Part shown: positions 9,222 through 17,097 of the stretch, piece by piece
Numbering within the stretch: the stretch's first letter is position 1
Layout: every line of letters starts with the position of its first letter
Assembly (NCBI RefSeq): GCF_000620785.1
Contig: NZ_JIAI01000002.1
Coordinates: 366,110 to 430,109 of the forward strand
Source of the DNA: Actinospineispora acaciae DSM 45401
GTDB lineage: Bacteria; Actinomycetota; Actinomycetes; Mycobacteriales; Pseudonocardiaceae
Reading direction: 5' to 3'
DNA length: 64,000 nucleotides
The notes under the pieces: generated by a model
Database searches by the model: none
The model's input: only the letters and a program-made list of their open reading frames with translations
Told to the model about the DNA's origin: nothing
Position numbers and translations under genes: made by a program

Positions 9222-9262
9222 GCGTCGGTGAAACCGCAACCTGACCCGGAGGAGAACCCAGG

Positions 9263-9850
9263 ATGGGCAAGATCTTCACCCACATGACGATGTCGCTGGA
9301 CGGGTTCATCGCCGACCCCGGCGACCAGCCCGGAGAGCTCTTCGACTGGTACGAGGCCGGCACCGTGACCGTGCCGAACCCCAACGAGGACGTCACGTTC
9401 CAGGTCGACGACGCCAGCGCGCAGGCGCTGCGCGAGCTGACCGAGAACACCGGGGCGCTCGTCACCGGCCGACGCCTGTTCGACATCGCCAACGGATGGA
9501 ACGACAAGCACCCCGCCGGCGCGCCCGTCGTCGTTGTCACACATCACGCGCCCGCCGATGCCGCGACGACGTGGCCCACCACGACGTTCGTCGACGGAGT
9601 TGACGCCGCGATCACCCACGCGCGCCAGATCGCGGGCGACAAGGACGTCACGATCGCCAGCGCGAACGTCATCCAGCAGGCGCTCAACCTCGGTCTGGTG
9701 GACGAAGTCTGCGTCAGCCTGGTACCTGTGCTGTTCGGCGAAGGCATCCCCTACTTCTCAGGGCTGCGCCACGGACACCTACTGCTCCACGACCCGATCG
9801 TCGTGCAAGGCCGCCGTGCCCTCCACCTCCGGTATCCCGTCCGGCGCTAG
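9263..9850 (+). CDS. Dihydrofolate-reductase-fold protein (RibD C-terminal domain family)
   Basis: The protein has 195 residues and the RibD_C/YwjB-type fold. It opens with MGKIFTHMTMSLDGFIADPG, has the nucleotide-binding region around ALVTGRRLFDIANGW, and carries the VDEVCVSLVPVLFGEG segment typical of this family. These are NADPH-binding reductase-like proteins, mostly of unknown substrate. GGAGGAG is well placed before ATG 9263. It converges with the ECF42 sigma gene with a 4-nt overlap. A related protein (11414-12061) is in the sigma operon itself, so this gene may belong to the same response. Confidence 0.85.
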   Translation: MGKIFTHMTMSLDGFIADPGDQPGELFDWYEAGTVTVPNPNEDVTFQVDDASAQALRELTENTGALVTGRRLFDIANGWNDKHPAGAPVVVVTHHAPADAATTWPTTTFVDGVDAAITHARQIAGDKDVTIASANVIQQALNLGLVDEVCVSLVPVLFGEGIPYFSGLRHGHLLLHDPIVVQGRRALHLRYPVRR

Positions 9851-11073
9851 GTCTTTCCCATCTCGGCGAGTCGGCTGGCCAGGAGGGCTCGTTCGGCGTC
9901 GTTCTCGGCCAGCGCGATCGCGCGCTCGTAGGCCGAGGCGGCGTCGGCCCTCCGGCCCAGCCGGCGCAACAGGTCGGCCTTGACCGCCGGCAGGTAGCGG
10001 TAGCCGGCGAGCCGCGTGTCCGCTTCGAGGGCCTCGACCTCGGCCAGCGCGGTCGCCGGACCGCTGACCATCGCGACGGCGACGGCGCGGTTCAGCGCGA
10101 CCACCGGCGACGGCCACGTCCTCAGCAGCTCGTCGTAGAGCACCAGGACCTGCGCCCAGTCGGTCTCGTCGTAGCTGGGCGCGGTCGCGTGCAGGCTGGC
10201 GATCGCGGCCTGCAGGGCGAACCGGCCGGGGTTGCCGCCCGCGAGCGCCTCGACGACCAGGCCGTGCGCCTCGGTGATGGCCCGCCGGTCCCAGGCGGAG
10301 CGGTCCTGCTCCTCCAACAGCAGCGGGCGCCCGTCCGCCGTGGCGCGGGTGGCCCGCCGGGCGTGGTTGGCCAGCAGCAGCGCGAGCAACCCCTGGACCT
10401 CGCGTTCGTCCGGCATCTCGGCGCGCAGCATGCGGGCCAGGTCGACGGCGCGTTCGGCGAGGTCGTTTCGGGTCAGCTTCTGGCCGGTGGGCGCGGTGTG
10501 GCCGACCGTGAACAGCAGGTGGATCACGGTCAGGGCGGCGTCCAACCGGTCCGGCAGCTCGCTCCCGGCGGGCATCCGGAACGGGATCCGCGCCGCCACG
10601 ATCTTCTTCTTCGCCCGGGTGATCCGCGCCGCCATGGTCGCTTCCGAGACCAGGAACAGCTTCGCGATGTCCGAGGTCGTGACGCCGCAGACCAACCGTA
10701 GCGTCAGCGCGACCTGGGCCTCGATCACCAGCGCCGGGTGGCAGCACAGGAAGACCAGCCGCAGCCGGTCCTCGCGCACGGCCGGCTCGGGCGGCGAGTC
10801 GCCGGCGGGCTCGGTCAGCAGGTGCAGCTTCGACCGCAACGTTCTGGCCCTCCTCAGGGCATCCACCGCGTTGTGCCGGGCGGCGGTGACCAGCCAGGCG
10901 CCGGGCCTGGTCGGGACGCCGCGACGGGTCCACTCGTCGAGCGCCGAGGCGTACGCGTCCTGCACGCACTCCTCGGCCAGGTCGAGGTCGCGGGTCACGC
11001 GCACCGTCGCGGCGAGCACGGTGGCCCACTCGCGACGGTGCGCGTCGGCGACCGCCTCCCGGGCGGACGTCAC
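9847..11073 (-). CDS. RNA polymerase sigma factor, ECF42 group
   Basis: The protein has 408 residues. The N-terminal sigma-2 region (about 15-80, with DLAEECVQDAYASALDEW) and sigma-4 region (about 105-165) are followed by a long helical C-terminal extension with TPR-like repeats (about 185-400). This architecture, together with a DGPF/YCII gene directly upstream, defines the ECF42 group, in which the extension replaces an anti-sigma factor as control element. The start overlaps the DGPF gene stop (ATGA). It probably directs RNA polymerase to TGTCGA-type promoters, two of which lie upstream of its own operon. The inducing signal is unknown. Confidence 0.92.
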   Translation of the reverse strand: MTSAREAVADAHRREWATVLAATVRVTRDLDLAEECVQDAYASALDEWTRRGVPTRPGAWLVTAARHNAVDALRRARTLRSKLHLLTEPAGDSPPEPAVREDRLRLVFLCCHPALVIEAQVALTLRLVCGVTTSDIAKLFLVSEATMAARITRAKKKIVAARIPFRMPAGSELPDRLDAALTVIHLLFTVGHTAPTGQKLTRNDLAERAVDLARMLRAEMPDEREVQGLLALLLANHARRATRATADGRPLLLEEQDRSAWDRRAITEAHGLVVEALAGGNPGRFALQAAIASLHATAPSYDETDWAQVLVLYDELLRTWPSPVVALNRAVAVAMVSGPATALAEVEALEADTRLAGYRYLPAVKADLLRRLGRRADAASAYERAIALAENDAERALLASRLAEMGKT

Positions 11074-11405
11074 GCCTCGAGCAGCGGCCGCACCTCGACG
11101 GCCCCATCCATGATCGGGAGCAGCCTGCCGATGGCGATCGCCTGGTCGAGGTCGGCGGCCTCCACCACGAAGAACCCGGCGATCACCTCCTTGCTCTCGA
11201 TGAAGGGGCCGTCGGTGACCCGGCCGTTCTTGTGGATGGTCCGGACCGTCGCGCTGGGTTGCGTCCCGTGCTCGTGGAGGACCGTGGCGCCCAGCGCCGA
11301 GATCTTCTCCCCGGCGCGCAGGTTCGCCTCCATGACGTCGGGCGGGATGTCGGCAATCCCGCCGGGGGTTTCCCGCTCGTAGATCAGGATCGCGTACTGG
11401 GACAT
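11070..11405 (-). CDS. DGPF/YCII domain protein
   Basis: This is a 111-residue YCII-related protein with the diagnostic motif VTDGPFIESKEVIAGFFVVE (about residues 62-81), which gives the DGPF family its name. Such genes sit beside ECF42 sigma factors and are part of their regulon. The biochemical role is not established, although the fold is a ferredoxin-like barrel. The stop overlaps the sigma gene start, and the upstream reductase gene ends 8 nt away, so the three form one operon. Confidence 0.93.
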   Translation of the reverse strand: MSQYAILIYERETPGGIADIPPDVMEANLRAGEKISALGATVLHEHGTQPSATVRTIHKNGRVTDGPFIESKEVIAGFFVVEAADLDQAIAIGRLLPIMDGAVEVRPLLEA

Positions 11406-11413
11406 CGCCGGCC

Positions 11414-12061
11414 CTACCTGTTCGTCCCGCCCGGCGACCAGTTCTCGGTCTCCGGGCCGATCGCGCCGTAGGCGAGCGCGCCCGCCCGCGCGTACCTGCT
11501 GACCACGACGCCGGCGTCCAACGTGGTGGACTCGACCAGCCTGAGGCCGGCCGGGACGGTTCCCTCCGCGAAGAGCCGCTTGCCGGAGCCGAGCAGCACG
11601 GGGAAGACCAACAGGTGGAACTCGTCCACCAGGTCGTGCTCGAGCAGTGTCTGGATCAGCCCGCCGCTGCCGTGCACCTGGATCTCGCCGTCCTCACGCC
11701 GCTTGAGGTCGGCGACGGCCTCGACGACGTCGCCGGTGAGCGGCTCGGAGTTCTGCCACGTCAGCGTCCTCGGCGTGCGCGAGGCGACGTACTTGGGCAG
11801 CTTGTTCATGATCACCCCGATCGGGTCGTCGGGGCCGGCGAGCGGCCAGGTGGCGGCGAAGATGTCGTAGGTGTTGCGCCCGAGCAGCAGCGCGTCCGCC
11901 CTGCCGATCAGGTCGGTCATGCGCTCGATGACCTGCTCCTTGATGAGCGGAGCGGCCCAGCCGCCGTGTTCGTAACCCGGGTCGTGGACCTCGTCGTCGC
12001 CGCCCGGTGCCTGCAGGACACCGTCCAGGGACACGAACATGGTCACCATCAGCCTTGCCAT
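11414..12061 (-). CDS. Dihydrofolate-reductase-family protein
   Basis: The protein has 215 residues and the RibD C-terminal/DHFR-like fold. MARLMVTMFVSLDGVLQAPG opens it, DALLLGRNTYDIFAATWP holds the cofactor-binding region, and DEFHLLVFPVLLGSGKRLF is the conserved late strand. It is the first gene of the operon leading to the DGPF protein and the ECF42 sigma factor. DHFR-like genes are recurrent partners of ECF42 loci. A TGTCGA promoter candidate lies about 60-85 nt upstream. Substrate unknown. Confidence 0.88.
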   Translation of the reverse strand: MARLMVTMFVSLDGVLQAPGGDDEVHDPGYEHGGWAAPLIKEQVIERMTDLIGRADALLLGRNTYDIFAATWPLAGPDDPIGVIMNKLPKYVASRTPRTLTWQNSEPLTGDVVEAVADLKRREDGEIQVHGSGGLIQTLLEHDLVDEFHLLVFPVLLGSGKRLFAEGTVPAGLRLVESTTLDAGVVVSRYARAGALAYGAIGPETENWSPGGTNR

Positions 12062-12120
12062 ATCGCTTCCTTCGCTCGTAGCTGTCGATGGGCGCCCGGG
12101 GTGGCGCCCTCATCAACCAC

Positions 12121-12147
12121 GGCGAACGGGACTCTCCGAAATCGACA
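12121..12147 (-). promoter_or_regulatory. ECF42-type promoter candidate for the sigma operon
   Basis: On the minus strand TGTCGA (12147-12142) is followed after exactly 13 nt by CGTTCGCC (12128-12121). ECF42 promoters are known for a TGTCGA -35 element and a CG-containing -10 element. The opposite-facing element at 12159-12185 has the same two boxes and spacing. It would drive the reductase, DGPF and sigma genes (autoregulation). Confidence 0.65.
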
Positions 12148-12158
12148 GCGTCCCCGGT

Positions 12159-12185
12159 TGTCGAATCGCCGCCTCGCCGTTCGCC
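12159..12185 (+). promoter_or_regulatory. ECF42-type promoter candidate for MFS gene
   Basis: TGTCGA (12159-12164), 13 nt, then CGTTCGCC (12178-12185). The boxes and spacing are identical to the minus-strand promoter 11 nt away, while the 13-nt spacer sequence differs. Transcription would begin about 30 nt before the GTG at 12221, placing the MFS exporter in the ECF42 regulon. Confidence 0.65.
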
Positions 12186-12220
12186 GGGTGAGTACCTACC
12201 GGACGAAGGGCAGGAAGAAA

Positions 12221-13777
12221 GTGACCGAGAACGGAGCTGTCCGTGCGGCCGGGCGTCGGGAGTGGATCGGCCTGGCGACCCTCGCGCTGGCCACATTGAT
12301 GATCACGTTCGAGATGTTCGCGCTGCTGCTCGCGTTGCCCAAGATCACCGAGGAGCTTCGGCCCAGCGCGGCGCAACAGCTGTGGATCGTGGACGTCTAC
12401 GGGTTCATGGTCGGCGGGCTGCTCATCACGATGGGCACGCTCGGTGACCGGGTCGGCCGGCGGAAGGTGCTGATGGTCGGTGCGGCCGGCTTTGCGGCGG
12501 CCTCCCTGGTGTGCGCCTTCGCCACGAGCGCCGACATGCTCATCCTCGGCCGGGCGCTGCTGGGAGTCGCCGGGTCGACGCTCGCGCCGTCCACCCTGGC
12601 GCTGATCAGGAACATGTTCCCCGACCCCAGGCAGATGGGCCTCGCCGTGGGCGTCTGGGCCGGCGGCTTCACCCTGGGCGCGATCCTCGGCCTGGTGGTC
12701 GGCGGGGTGATGCTGGCGCACCTCTGGTGGGGCTCGACGTTCTTGCTGGCGGTGCCGGTGATGGCGCTGCTGCTCGTGCTCTGCCCGGTGTTCGTGGCCG
12801 AGCACAGGGGCTCCGGCACGGCGAGCCTGGACGTGATCGGCGCGCTGCTGTCGGTGGTCACGATGATCGCGTTGAGCTACGGGCTCAAGGAGATCACCCG
12901 GCACGGTTGGCGACCGGTGCCCATCCTGGTCGGGCTCGCCGGTGTCGGGATCGGCGCGGTCTTCGTCCGCCGGCAGCTGCGCGGCGACCACCCGCTGCTG
13001 GACCTGCGGCTGTTCGCCAACCGGTCGTTCAGCACGATGCTGGTCGGGCTGGTGCTCTACGCCCTCATCGGCGCCTCGGGCCTGTTCTACCTCACCCAGT
13101 TCCTGCAGTCGGTGTCCGGGATGACGCCGTTGGCCTCGGCGCTGTGCCTGCTGCCGGGCATGGCGGTCGCGGCGGCCAGCGGCATCCTGTCCCCGTTGCT
13201 GGCCCGGCGGATCCGGCCCGCCTACCTCATCTCCGGTGGGCTGGTCGGGATGGCGGCGGCGTACGCGATGTTCAGCCGGTTGGACGCGAGCTCCGGCCCG
13301 GGCCTGGTGATGCTCGGCTTCGCGGTCACGGCACTGGGGGAGGGGCCGTTGCTGACCCTCGGCACGAGCCTGGTGGTCGCCTCGGCGCCGCCGGACAAGG
13401 CCGGCTCGTCCGCGTCCATGACCCAGGTCGCCAACGAGGCCGGCGCCTCGCTCGGGGTGGCGGTCATGGGCAGCATCGGCGCCGCCGTGTACGTCGGCCG
13501 GCTCGACGACACCGCGCCGGAAGGCCTGGCGGGCGACGCCCTCGCCGGTGCCCGCGAGAGCGTCGCCGGTGCCGTGGCCGCGGCCTCCGACCTGCCGGCA
13601 CAGCTGGGTGCCCCGCTGGTGGCGGCGGCGCGCGAGGCCTTCGTCAGCGGGATGAACGTGTTCGCCACGGTGTCCGTCGGCATCCTGCTCCTCGCGGCGG
13701 TCGTCATCGCCGCCAGGCTCAGGCACGTACCCCCAACCGGCCGCCGGGCCGCCTCATCGGTGAAGACCGGTTCCTAG
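12221..13777 (+). CDS. MFS efflux transporter, DHA2 (14-helix) family
   Basis: The protein has 518 residues. [20 protein letters not shown] and [16 protein letters not shown] mark the first helices and the loop 2-3 signature of the DHA2 drug:H+ antiporters, and its length fits 14 helices. GTG 12221 follows AGGAAG. GTG 12188 is a possible longer start. It is divergent from the ECF42 operon and shares a twin promoter with it, so export of a toxic compound is probably part of the ECF42 response. It is a paralogue of the pump at 888-2420. The end overlaps convergent leuA by 4 nt. Confidence 0.9.
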   Translation: MTENGAVRAAGRREWIGLATLALATLMITFEMFALLLALPKITEELRPSAAQQLWIVDVYGFMVGGLLITMGTLGDRVGRRKVLMVGAAGFAAASLVCAFATSADMLILGRALLGVAGSTLAPSTLALIRNMFPDPRQMGLAVGVWAGGFTLGAILGLVVGGVMLAHLWWGSTFLLAVPVMALLLVLCPVFVAEHRGSGTASLDVIGALLSVVTMIALSYGLKEITRHGWRPVPILVGLAGVGIGAVFVRRQLRGDHPLLDLRLFANRSFSTMLVGLVLYALIGASGLFYLTQFLQSVSGMTPLASALCLLPGMAVAAASGILSPLLARRIRPAYLISGGLVGMAAAYAMFSRLDASSGPGLVMLGFAVTALGEGPLLTLGTSLVVASAPPDKAGSSASMTQVANEAGASLGVAVMGSIGAAVYVGRLDDTAPEGLAGDALAGARESVAGAVAAASDLPAQLGAPLVAAAREAFVSGMNVFATVSVGILLLAAVVIAARLRHVPPTGRRAASSVKTGS

Positions 13778-15501
13778 CGGTTGGCGGCCGCGATCACGGC
13801 GTTCAGGCCGGCCTCGGATGAGGAGGCGCCCAGGCCGACCGCCCAGGCGGTGTCGCCGCCGGCCCGGTACTCCAGGTAGGCCACCCAGCCGCCGGTGTCG
13901 TTGCGCTCGGCGGGGGCGAGGTCGAGCACCTCCAGCTTGTGCCCGGCGGCGGCCAGCACGTCCAGCAGTTCGGGCACCGGGTCCGGGCCGGGGAGCGGGT
14001 GCCGGGTCGGGCGGTCGTCGGCGGTGAGTACGGCGTGCGGCCGGCCGCGCGTGTCGTCGATCGACCAGGACGCGCGGCCCGGCGGGGCGGTGACGTATGC
14101 GGCGGTGAACAGCTCCCACAGCCGGTCCGCGCCGACCTCCTGGCCGGTGGCGTCGGCGTGCTGCTGCACCACCCTGGCGAAGTCGATCTGCAGCCGGCGC
14201 GGCGGCTGCAGGCCGTGGTGCTCGGCGAGCAGGTAGGCGATGCCGCCCTTGCCGGACTGGCTGTTGACCCGGATGACCGCCTGGTACGAGCGTCCGACGT
14301 CGGCCGGGTCGATGGGCAGGTACGGCACCTCCCACGGCGCCTCGGACTCGGCCACTCCCAGGTCGGCGGCCCGCGCCCGGTGGTGCGCCATGCCCTTCTT
14401 GATCGCGTCCTGGTGGGTGCCGGAGAACGCGGTGTACACCAGGTCGCCACCGTAGGGATGCCGCTCGTGCACGCCGATCCGGTTGCAGTGCTCGACGGTG
14501 CGGCGGATCTCGTCGATGTCGCCGAAGTCGATCATCGGGTCGACGCCCTGGGCGTGCAGGTTCAGCGCGAGCGTGACCAGGTCCACGTTGCCGGTGCGCT
14601 CGCCGTTGCCGAACAGGCAGCCCTCCACCCGCTGCGCGCCGGCGAGCACGGCCAGCTCGGCGCAGGCGACGCCGGTGCCCCTGTCGTTGTGCGGGTGCAC
14701 GGACAGGATCACCGACTCGCGCCGGGCCAGGTGGCGGTGCATGTACTCGATCTGGTCGGCGTAGACGTTCGGGGTGGCCACCTCCACGGTGGCCGGCAGG
14801 TTGTGGATCACCGGCCGGTCCGGGCTCGCGTCCCAGAGCGCGGTCATCATGTCGCAGACCTCGAGCACATAGTCCGGCTCGGTCAGGATGAACACCTCGG
14901 GGGAGAACTCGAACCGGACGCCAGGGTCGTCGCCGGCCAGCCGCGCGATGTCCTCGCCGCCGGCGCGGATGAGCGCGCGCAGCTCGTCGCGGGTCCGGCC
15001 GAGCACCACCCGCCGCCAGGTCGGCGCGGTCGCGGTGTACATGTGCACCACCACGTTGGGCAGGCCGGCGATGGCGGTGAACGTCCGCTCGATCAGGTCG
15101 GTGCGCGCCGGGGTGAACACCACGACCGTGACGTCGCCGGGCACCAGGTCGCGCTCGGCGAGCAGGCGGACGAAGTCGAAGTCGGCCTGGGACGCCGACG
15201 GGTAGCCGACCTCGATCTCCTTGAAGCCCATCGCGAGCATCAGCTCGAAGAAGCGGCGCTTGCGGGCCGGGTCCATCGGCTCGGCCAGCGCCTGGTTGCC
15301 GTCGCGCAGGTCGACGGGCACCCACAGCGGGGGCGTCTCGATGCGCCGTGACGGCCAGCGCCGGTCGGTCAGCGGGACGTCGACGCGGGCGTGGACGTCG
15401 GTGTACCTGTGCGACGGCATCCGGGACGGGCGTTGCCGGTTCCAAAACGGCCGGTCGGCGGGGATCTTGCCGTCCGGGATGTGCAGGGTTGGGAAGTTCA
15501 T
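13774..15501 (-). CDS. leuA: 2-isopropylmalate synthase
   Basis: This 575-residue enzyme carries out the first committed step of leucine synthesis, joining acetyl-CoA to 2-oxoisovalerate. DLRDGNQAL (64-72) is the metal/substrate motif, HPHNDRGTG and [12 protein letters not shown] are the other signatures, and the C-terminal 150 residues form the leucine-binding LeuA allosteric domain (ending [16 protein letters not shown]). Length and order fit the LeuA2 type of actinobacteria. The start codon 15501 is preceded by AAAGG. Expression is probably attenuated through the leader peptide at 15572-15616 and the hairpin at 15531-15569. Confidence 0.97.
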   Translation of the reverse strand: MNFPTLHIPDGKIPADRPFWNRQRPSRMPSHRYTDVHARVDVPLTDRRWPSRRIETPPLWVPVDLRDGNQALAEPMDPARKRRFFELMLAMGFKEIEVGYPSASQADFDFVRLLAERDLVPGDVTVVVFTPARTDLIERTFTAIAGLPNVVVHMYTATAPTWRRVVLGRTRDELRALIRAGGEDIARLAGDDPGVRFEFSPEVFILTEPDYVLEVCDMMTALWDASPDRPVIHNLPATVEVATPNVYADQIEYMHRHLARRESVILSVHPHNDRGTGVACAELAVLAGAQRVEGCLFGNGERTGNVDLVTLALNLHAQGVDPMIDFGDIDEIRRTVEHCNRIGVHERHPYGGDLVYTAFSGTHQDAIKKGMAHHRARAADLGVAESEAPWEVPYLPIDPADVGRSYQAVIRVNSQSGKGGIAYLLAEHHGLQPPRRLQIDFARVVQQHADATGQEVGADRLWELFTAAYVTAPPGRASWSIDDTRGRPHAVLTADDRPTRHPLPGPDPVPELLDVLAAAGHKLEVLDLAPAERNDTGGWVAYLEYRAGGDTAWAVGLGASSSEAGLNAVIAAANR

Positions 15502-15530
15502 ATGGCGCTGCCTTTCGGTCCAGGCGGGGA

Positions 15531-15569
15531 GGACCGGCGCGCGAAGGCCCCACGACGGGGTGCCGGTCC
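15531..15569 (-). promoter_or_regulatory. Leader hairpin of leuA attenuator
   Basis: GGACCGGC (15531-15538) and GCCGGTCC (15562-15569) are perfect 8-nt arms enclosing an inner CCCC/GGGG stem. The structure begins 2 nt beyond the leader peptide stop codon and ends 30 nt before leuA. A ribosome stalled on the leader's Leu codons would change its folding. It is interpreted as the terminator or start-sequestering arm of an attenuator. Confidence 0.55.
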
Positions 15570-15571
15570 GG

Positions 15572-15616
15572 TCAGGCCCCGCCGAGGCGGCGAAGAAGCA
15601 GCGCGCTCCACGGCAT
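15572..15616 (-). CDS. leuA leader peptide, leucine-rich
   Basis: The minus-strand frame ATG to TGA encodes 14 residues, [14 protein letters not shown]. Four are Leu, and two of these use CTT, a rare codon in this GC-rich genome. The start codon lies at the expected transcription start, 7 nt after a TAGCGT -10 element, so the peptide is probably read from a leaderless mRNA. Leucine leader peptides before leuA are known in Actinobacteria. Slow decoding of the CTT codons at low leucyl-tRNA would relieve attenuation of leuA. Confidence 0.75.
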   Translation of the reverse strand: MPWSALLLRRLGGA

Positions 15617-15623
15617 GTCGGCT

Positions 15624-15652
15624 ACGCTAGCGGACGACCACTCCTCAGACAA
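15624..15652 (-). promoter_or_regulatory. leuA promoter
   Basis: On the minus strand TTGTCT (15652-15647) and TAGCGT (15629-15624) are separated by 17 nt, a good housekeeping-sigma match. The +1 is predicted at about 15617-15616, coinciding with the ATG of the leader peptide. Confidence 0.65.
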
Positions 15653-15664
15653 CCTGAGAGGTTG
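15650..15664. promoter_or_regulatory. Inverted repeat, candidate GntR operator
   Basis: CAACCT-GAG-AGGTTG is a perfect 6-3-6 inverted repeat. It overlaps the leuA -35 hexamer and also contains the GAGAGG ribosome binding site of the divergent GntR gene (GTG 15667). Binding there could repress the regulator's own gene and leuA together. Overlap with a simple ribosome binding site means chance symmetry is possible. Confidence 0.45.
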
Positions 15665-15666
15665 CC

Positions 15667-16335
15667 GTGCGTCGTTACCCGCTCGCCGAGCAGGCGGCCG
15701 AACTGCTGCTCGCCCGCGTCACGGACGGCCGGTTGGCGATCGGAGGCCGGCTGCCCGGCGAGACGGCGCTGGCCGCCGAGCTGGGGGTCGGGCGCTCCAC
15801 CGTGCGGGAGGCGATCCGCGAGCTGGCCGGGCGGGGCGTCCTGGAGTCGCGGCAGGGCGCCGGGGTGTTCGTGGTGGCCGCCGAGCCGGCCGAGGACTGG
15901 GACGCGGTGCTGCGCCGCTCGCGCATCGCCGACGTGGTGGAGGGCCGGGTCGCCGTCGAGGTGGAGGCCGCCCGGCTCGCGGCCCGCCGCCGCACCCCCA
16001 ACGACCTGCGCACCCTGCGCCGCCGCCTGGCCGACCGCGCCGAGGCCGGCGGGGACGCCGCGTTCGTGGACGCCGACCTGCGGTTCCACCGGGCGGTGGT
16101 GGCCGCCGCGCACAACCCGGTGATCGCCGAGATGTTCGCCTCGTTCGCCCCGAGGATCCGCCGGGCCATGCTCGACTTCCTCGCCGCCCGCCGCCCCGGG
16201 GCCGCCCGCCCGGACGCGGCCGACGCCCATCGCGCCATCGCCGAGGCCGTCCGCGACCGCGACCCCGACCGGGCGGCGGCGGTCAGCCGGGCACACCTCG
16301 ACCAACTGCTCGCCGCCGTGACCGATCCGCCGTGA
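15667..16335 (+). CDS. GntR/FadR family regulator (FCD domain)
   Basis: The protein has 222 residues. Its winged HTH at about 5-70 contains LPGETALAAELGVGRSTVRE and AIRELAGRGVLESRQGAGVF. The C-terminal helical FCD ligand domain (about 85-215) has the metal-binding pattern with DADLRFHRAVVAAAHNPVIAEMF and a late His. GTG 15667 follows GAGAGG. It is divergent from leuA with only 50 nt between it and the leader peptide, so it may regulate itself, leuA or both. The ligand is unknown. Confidence 0.9.
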   Translation: MRRYPLAEQAAELLLARVTDGRLAIGGRLPGETALAAELGVGRSTVREAIRELAGRGVLESRQGAGVFVVAAEPAEDWDAVLRRSRIADVVEGRVAVEVEAARLAARRRTPNDLRTLRRRLADRAEAGGDAAFVDADLRFHRAVVAAAHNPVIAEMFASFAPRIRRAMLDFLAARRPGAARPDAADAHRAIAEAVRDRDPDRAAAVSRAHLDQLLAAVTDPP

Positions 16336-16338
16336 CGG

Positions 16339-17052
16339 TCAGCCCGCGCTGCCCACCGACATCGGCGCCTTGCGGCGGGCGGTGGTCGGCACCCGCACCC
16401 CCCACACCCGCGACACCAGCGCCGTGTAGTGCGCGAGGTCGGGCAGCGCGACGGCGGTGGGGTCACCGTCGAGCTGGAGCACCTGGAAGGCGATCTCGGC
16501 GTGCCGGATGGCTATCTCGTCCAGCCCGAGCGGCCCGCGCGGGGAGTACCACCTGGCCACCCCGCTGCACATCTCCAGCAGCGCCAGCCGGGCCACGCCG
16601 GGCGCGGTGGTGCGGAACTGGCCGCCTCGGCAGCCGTCCTCGATGGCCGTGCGCCACAGCCGCTCGTAGCTGTCCCGCAGCCCGACGATCTCGCGGCGCC
16701 TGGCCGGCGACAGCGCCCTGATCTCGTTGTCGACCACGCTGGTCTCCAACGGCAGCAGCGCGTGGGTGAGCACGTGCAGCTGGACCAGCGCGCCGAGCCG
16801 GGCCGGCGGCGAGGGCGCCTGTTCGACCACCTCGGCGGCGGTGCGCAACAGCCGCTCCAGCGAGTCCCGCATGATCCCGGCGAGCAGGTCCTCCTTGGTG
16901 CCCATGTAGTGGTAGAGCGACGCCGAGGACAGCCCGGCCGCGTCGGCCAGCTCACGAATCCCGGTGCCGTGGAACCCCTTCTTCGCGAACAGCCGCACCG
17001 CCGCGCGGCGAACCTGCCCCGCGGCCGGTCCGGGCGCGTGCTCGCGGGCCAT
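16339..17052 (-). CDS. TetR family regulator (KstR2-like)
   Basis: The protein has 237 residues. The HTH lies at about 12-58 (AAVRLFAKKGFHGTGIRELA, then ADAAGLSSASLYHYMGTKED). The long C-terminal domain, with ARLALLEMCSGVARWYSPRG, resembles KstR2/FadR-type TetR repressors that bind acyl-CoA compounds. It lies 45 nt downstream of the MFS gene on the same strand and 3 nt from the convergent GntR gene. No obvious lipid gene adjoins it, so it more likely controls the MFS exporter. No clear operator was found. Confidence 0.85.
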   Translation of the reverse strand: MAREHAPGPAAGQVRRAAVRLFAKKGFHGTGIRELADAAGLSSASLYHYMGTKEDLLAGIMRDSLERLLRTAAEVVEQAPSPPARLGALVQLHVLTHALLPLETSVVDNEIRALSPARRREIVGLRDSYERLWRTAIEDGCRGGQFRTTAPGVARLALLEMCSGVARWYSPRGPLGLDEIAIRHAEIAFQVLQLDGDPTAVALPDLAHYTALVSRVWGVRVPTTARRKAPMSVGSAG

Positions 17053-17097
17053 CGGCTCCCCTTGCGTTCCCGGGTCCGCCTGACCGCCCGGCCACGC

